A stretch of 7,216 nucleotides of DNA, from assembly GCA_965651815.1 (NCBI GenBank), contig CBFGTJ010000161.1, positions 1-7,216 on the forward strand, read 5' to 3'. The translations under genes and the position numbers were made by a program. Under the pieces are notes generated by a model that did no database searches, was not told where the DNA came from, and saw only the letters and a program-made list of their open reading frames with translations. Shown here piece after piece: positions 4,984 through 7,216 of this stretch; the stretch's first letter is position 1; each line of letters starts with the position of its first letter. The DNA comes from CBFGTJ01 sp965651815. GTDB taxonomy: Bacteria; Actinomycetota; Acidimicrobiia; Acidimicrobiales; Microtrichaceae.

Positions 4984-5752
4984 GCTGACGCTCTGGGGCC
5001 TCGCGGCGTCCGGCCTGATGGTCGGCGTCGCCGTCGTGCTGTCGCTGTGGCGGGGCCTCGGGCTCAGCCGGTCGATCCTGTGGGCGGCGCTGCGGGCGCT
5101 CGTGCAGCTGCTGGTCATCGGCCTCGCGTTGGACCTGGTGATCGACCGCGACCGCCCGCTCGTGCTCAGCTGGGCGTGGGTCGTCGCGATGGTGCTGTTC
5201 GCCGCGTGGACCACCCGCCGGCGCGCGCCGGAGGTCCCGGGAGGGTTCACGCTCTCGCTCCTCGCCTACACCGCCTCGAGCGTCGTGAGCCTCGGCGTGC
5301 TGTTCGGGTTCTCGATCTTCCCGCTCGAGGGGCGCACGATCGTGCCGCTCGCCGGCATGGTCATCGGGAACTCGCTCGCGTCGACCGTGCTGGTCGGGCG
5401 CCGCATCATCGACGAGCTGTCGGAGCAGCGCGACGTGGTCGAGGCACGGCTCGCGCTCGGCAGGACCGCGACCGAGGCCGCGCGGCCGCACCTGCGCGCC
5501 GCGGTGCGCACGGCGCTGATCCCCCAGATCGAGACCACCAAGGCGGTCGGCATCGTCTTCCTCCCCGGCACGATGGTCGGGCTCATCCTCGCCGGCGCGG
5601 ACCCGCTCGCCGCGGTGCGGGTGCAGGTGGCGGTGATGTACCTCGTGCTCGGTTCGGTCGCCACGACGACGACGGTCGTCGCGCTCGGCCTGTCACGGCG
5701 GGTCTTCACCCCCGACCACCGCCTCGTCCGCCTCCACCCCGCGAGGCAGTAG
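4973..5752 (+). CDS. fetB: ABC transporter permease, FetB / UPF0014 family
   Basis: The integral membrane partner of FetA. A TTG start at 4973 gives 259 residues, the same length I recall for E. coli FetB, and it lies 5 bases after GGGGG (4963-4967). The first internal ATG (5018) would cut into transmembrane helix 1 (LTLWGLAASGLMVGVAVVLSL), so it is less likely. Hydrophobic segments fall near 5-25, 36-56, 64-80, 93-113, 121-140, 192-208 and 218-240. Family hallmarks are ALRALVQLLVIGLAL, IVPLAGMVIGNSL (123-135), the cytoplasmic ARLALGRTATEAARPHLRAAVRTALIPQIETTKAVGIV (158-195) and LPGTMVGLILAGADPLAAVRVQ (197-218). The 11-base overlap with fetA implies translational coupling. The C-terminus (FTPDHRLVRLHPARQ) aligns with the family, while the gene end overlaps the convergent maf by 47 bp. 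The substrate is inferred from homology only (iron or another metal). Confidence 0.9.
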   Translation: MPGELTLWGLAASGLMVGVAVVLSLWRGLGLSRSILWAALRALVQLLVIGLALDLVIDRDRPLVLSWAWVVAMVLFAAWTTRRRAPEVPGGFTLSLLAYTASSVVSLGVLFGFSIFPLEGRTIVPLAGMVIGNSLASTVLVGRRIIDELSEQRDVVEARLALGRTATEAARPHLRAAVRTALIPQIETTKAVGIVFLPGTMVGLILAGADPLAAVRVQVAVMYLVLGSVATTTTVVALGLSRRVFTPDHRLVRLHPARQ

Positions 5753-6371
5753 GCGCCGGGTCCCGGCCCTGTCGCTGCACGGGCCAGGGGACGCCGGCAG
5801 CGCGCAGCAGGTGCACCGTGCGGCGCAGCGGCAGCCCGATCACCGTGGTCGGGTCGCCCTCGACCCGTTCGACGAGCACGGCCCCGAGGCCCTGCACGGC
5901 GTACGCGCCCGCCTTGTCGAGCGGCTCGCCGGTGCCGACGTACCAGGCCAGCTCGTCGCGGGTCGACACCGCCATGGTCACGCTCGCCGCCTCGACCGCC
6001 GCGTGGCGGCGCCCGTCCGGTCCGATCACCACGACGGCGGTCAGGACCTCGTGCACCCGGCCCGACAGGCGGGTGAGCATGACCAGGGCGTCGTCCTCGT
6101 CGGCCGGCTTGCCCAGGGGCACCCCGTCGAGCACGACGGCGGTGTCGGCCGCGAGCACCACCGCGCCGGGCCGGGACGCCGCGACCGCGGAGGCCTTGTC
6201 GCCGGCGACGCGCAGGGCGAACCCGTCGGCCGGCTCCTCGGGGCGCGGGGTCTCGTCGACCTCGGCGGGGACGACCTCCGGTTCGAGGCCGATGCGGCCG
6301 AGCAGCTCGCGCCGCCGCGGCGACGCGGAGGCGAGCACCAGCGACGGGGCGCGGTCGGGGCGGCCGCTCAT
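5706..6371 (-). CDS. maf: Maf-family nucleotide pyrophosphatase, YhdE-like (dTTP/UTP)
   Basis: The 221-residue protein belongs to the Maf/Ham1-fold house-cleaning enzymes, which hydrolyse non-canonical or excess nucleoside triphosphates to monophosphates in the cytosol. Motifs are LVLASASPRRRELL (11-24), the catalytic Asp76 in LAADTAVVLDG, LGKP (86-89), LSGRVHEVLTAV (102-113), EPLDKAGAYAVQGLGAVLVERVEGD (149-173) and IGLPL (178-182). The EPLDKAGAYxxQGLG block resembles E. coli YhdE, which favours dTTP and UTP, rather than YceF. Family similarity ends near residue 194. The remaining tail is unusual: its last 15 residues (PTASRGGGGRGGGRG) are encoded opposite the fetB 3' end, and residues 192-206 are encoded by the hairpin after fetB. 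The ATG overlaps the dus stop codon (ATGA), so translation is probably coupled to dus; only a weak purine-rich site precedes it. Confidence 0.93.
   Translation of the reverse strand: MSGRPDRAPSLVLASASPRRRELLGRIGLEPEVVPAEVDETPRPEEPADGFALRVAGDKASAVAASRPGAVVLAADTAVVLDGVPLGKPADEDDALVMLTRLSGRVHEVLTAVVVIGPDGRRHAAVEAASVTMAVSTRDELAWYVGTGEPLDKAGAYAVQGLGAVLVERVEGDPTTVIGLPLRRTVHLLRAAGVPWPVQRQGRDPAPTASRGGGGRGGGRG
5755..5798 (+). terminator. Terminator-like hairpin after fetB, inside the maf tail
   Basis: Three stacked stems: GCCGG (5755-5759) with CCGGC (5794-5798), GTCCC (5760-5764) with GGGAC (5788-5792), and GGCCC (5765-5769) with GGGCC (5781-5785). That is 15 pairs with bulges at G5793 and A5786-G5787, around an 11-base loop. 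It starts 2 bases after the fetB stop codon. No T-run follows. It could also act on the minus strand, but there it lies upstream of the maf stop, so it would have to be crossed to complete that mRNA. Confidence 0.55.
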
Positions 6372-7216
6372 CCGCCGGAGACCAGTTGCTCGGCGCCGCG
6401 GGGCAGCGCGACCTCCTCGTCGGGGTCGTCCAGCCAGCCGTCGGGCAGCGCGACCCGGCGCAGCGCGTTGGAGTGGCTGCGCACGATCCGCTCCACCCCC
6501 TCGGGGGCGTCGACGCCGGGGTCGAGCTGGTCCAGCAGCGCCTCGATGTCCGCGACCGAGCCGACGTGGCCGGCCGCCGCGCGCACCGTGCTGCCGACCG
6601 GGTAGCCCTTCAGGTACCAGGCGAGGTGCTTGCGGAAGTGGGCGAGGCGCTCCTCGCCGCCGTTCCAGTCGACCACCAGCCGGACGTGCCGGCGGATCGT
6701 GTCGACCACCTCGCCCAGCTTCGGTGCCGGGGGCACCGGCTCGCCGGCGAGCGCGGCGGCCAGGTCCCGGAAGATCCAGGGCCTGCCGAGGCACCCGCGC
6801 CCGACGACGACACCGTCGCAGCCGGTCGCGGAGATCATGTCGAGCGCGTCCTGGCCGGTGAAGACGTCGCCGTTGCCGAGCACCGGGATGGAGGTGACCG
6901 CCTCCTTCAGGCGGGCGATGGCCTCCCAGCGGGCGGGCGGCGCGTAGTGCTGCAGCGCGGTGCGGGCGTGCAGTGCCACCGCGGCGACGCCCTCGTCCTC
7001 GGCGATGCGGGCGGTCTCCAGGTAGGTGAGGTGCTCGTCGTCGATGCCGAGCCGGAACTTGACCGTCACGGGCACCCGCCCGCCCGACTCGGCGTCCGCG
7101 GCCTTCACCGCCGCCTGGATGACCGAGCGCAGCAGGTTGCGCTTGAAGGGGAGCGCGGCGCCACCGCCGTTGCGGGTCACCTTGGCGGCGGGGCACCCGA
7201 AGTTCATGTCGATGTG
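6368..7216 (-). CDS. dusB: tRNA-dihydrouridine synthase, DusB-like, N-terminus missing
   Basis: FMN-dependent enzyme that reduces specific uridines in tRNA to dihydrouridine. The gene runs off the right edge, so the N-terminal roughly 80-100 residues are missing; 282 residues are visible. They start HIDMNFGCPAAKVTRNGGGAAL with the catalytic Cys in GCP (visible residue 8). Expected FMN/substrate elements follow: VTVKFRLG (Lys53), ALHARTALQHY (His83), PVLGNGDVF (111-119), CDGVVVGRGCLGRPWIF (133-149). The C-terminal helical domain contains HFRKHLAWYLKGYPVGSTVRAA. The Met at visible residue 4 (7207-7205) is internal, not the start. The C-terminus overlaps the maf start by 4 bases. DusB is the likeliest subfamily for a single actinobacterial Dus, but I assign the letter only by overall similarity. 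Confidence 0.93.
   Translation of the reverse strand, partial: HIDMNFGCPAAKVTRNGGGAALPFKRNLLRSVIQAAVKAADAESGGRVPVTVKFRLGIDDEHLTYLETARIAEDEGVAAVALHARTALQHYAPPARWEAIARLKEAVTSIPVLGNGDVFTGQDALDMISATGCDGVVVGRGCLGRPWIFRDLAAALAGEPVPPAPKLGEVVDTIRRHVRLVVDWNGGEERLAHFRKHLAWYLKGYPVGSTVRAAAGHVGSVADIEALLDQLDPGVDAPEGVERIVRSHSNALRRVALPDGWLDDPDEEVALPRGAEQLVSGG

Noticed and set aside
3660..4988. A 442-codon plus-strand open frame across the EthD-like gene and fetA
   Set aside because: It is antisense to one gene and out of frame with the other; no domain is visible.
5047..6861. A 604-codon plus-strand open frame opposite maf and dus
   Set aside because: It is the shadow of fetB, maf and dus; composition is Arg/Pro/Ser-rich with no recognisable motif or ribosome binding site.
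1..7216. Search for CRISPR arrays, tRNA or rRNA genes, insertion sequences, attachment sites, toxin-antitoxin pairs or phage genes
   Set aside because: None seen: no regularly spaced repeats, no terminal inverted repeats with a transposase, no tRNA-like folds, and nearly all DNA is accounted for by housekeeping-type genes.

Overview
The window is high-GC DNA, roughly 70% or more by eye. It reads as an ordinary chromosomal segment of a high-GC actinobacterium. Three things support this: the order sucD-purN-purH, a PurN with the actinobacterial phosphate-loop variant (SGSGTLL), and candidate TAnnnT-type -10 boxes with a probable leaderless start. A deep-branching class such as Acidimicrobiia is possible but cannot be settled from this sequence. 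I see no tRNA, rRNA, CRISPR array, insertion sequence or phage gene, and no sign of recent transfer.

Layout, left to right. (1) Bases 1-358 are the 3' end of sucD (TCA cycle). A GC hairpin and a -10-like box follow, then purN (413-976) and purH (997-2535), which carry out step 3 and the last two steps of de novo IMP synthesis. (2) Bases 2536-2822 contain no gene, only GC hairpins after purH and a candidate promoter. (3) Bases 2823-3428 encode a two-helix membrane protein with a cysteine-containing external domain, function unknown. It converges on a minus-strand gene (3558-4250) for an EthD-like dimeric alpha-beta barrel protein; at least three hairpins lie between them. (4) Divergent from that gene is fetA-fetB (4318-5752), a two-gene ABC transporter of the FetAB/UPF0014 type (metal export or a related role). 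(5) On the minus strand, dus (6368-7216, 5' end outside the window) and maf (5706-6371) form a translationally coupled ATGA pair. The maf tail overlaps the fetB tail by 47 bp.

I found no convincing new multi-gene system. The best leads are local. PurH carries Val where the IMP cyclohydrolase site normally has a near-invariant Lys, and a nearby loop is nine residues shorter. A terminator-like hairpin after fetB lies inside the coding sequence of an unusual Gly/Arg-rich Maf tail. A 15-base imperfect duplication covers the stop codon of the EthD-like gene. A perfect 13-bp inverted repeat sits on the fetA start codon.
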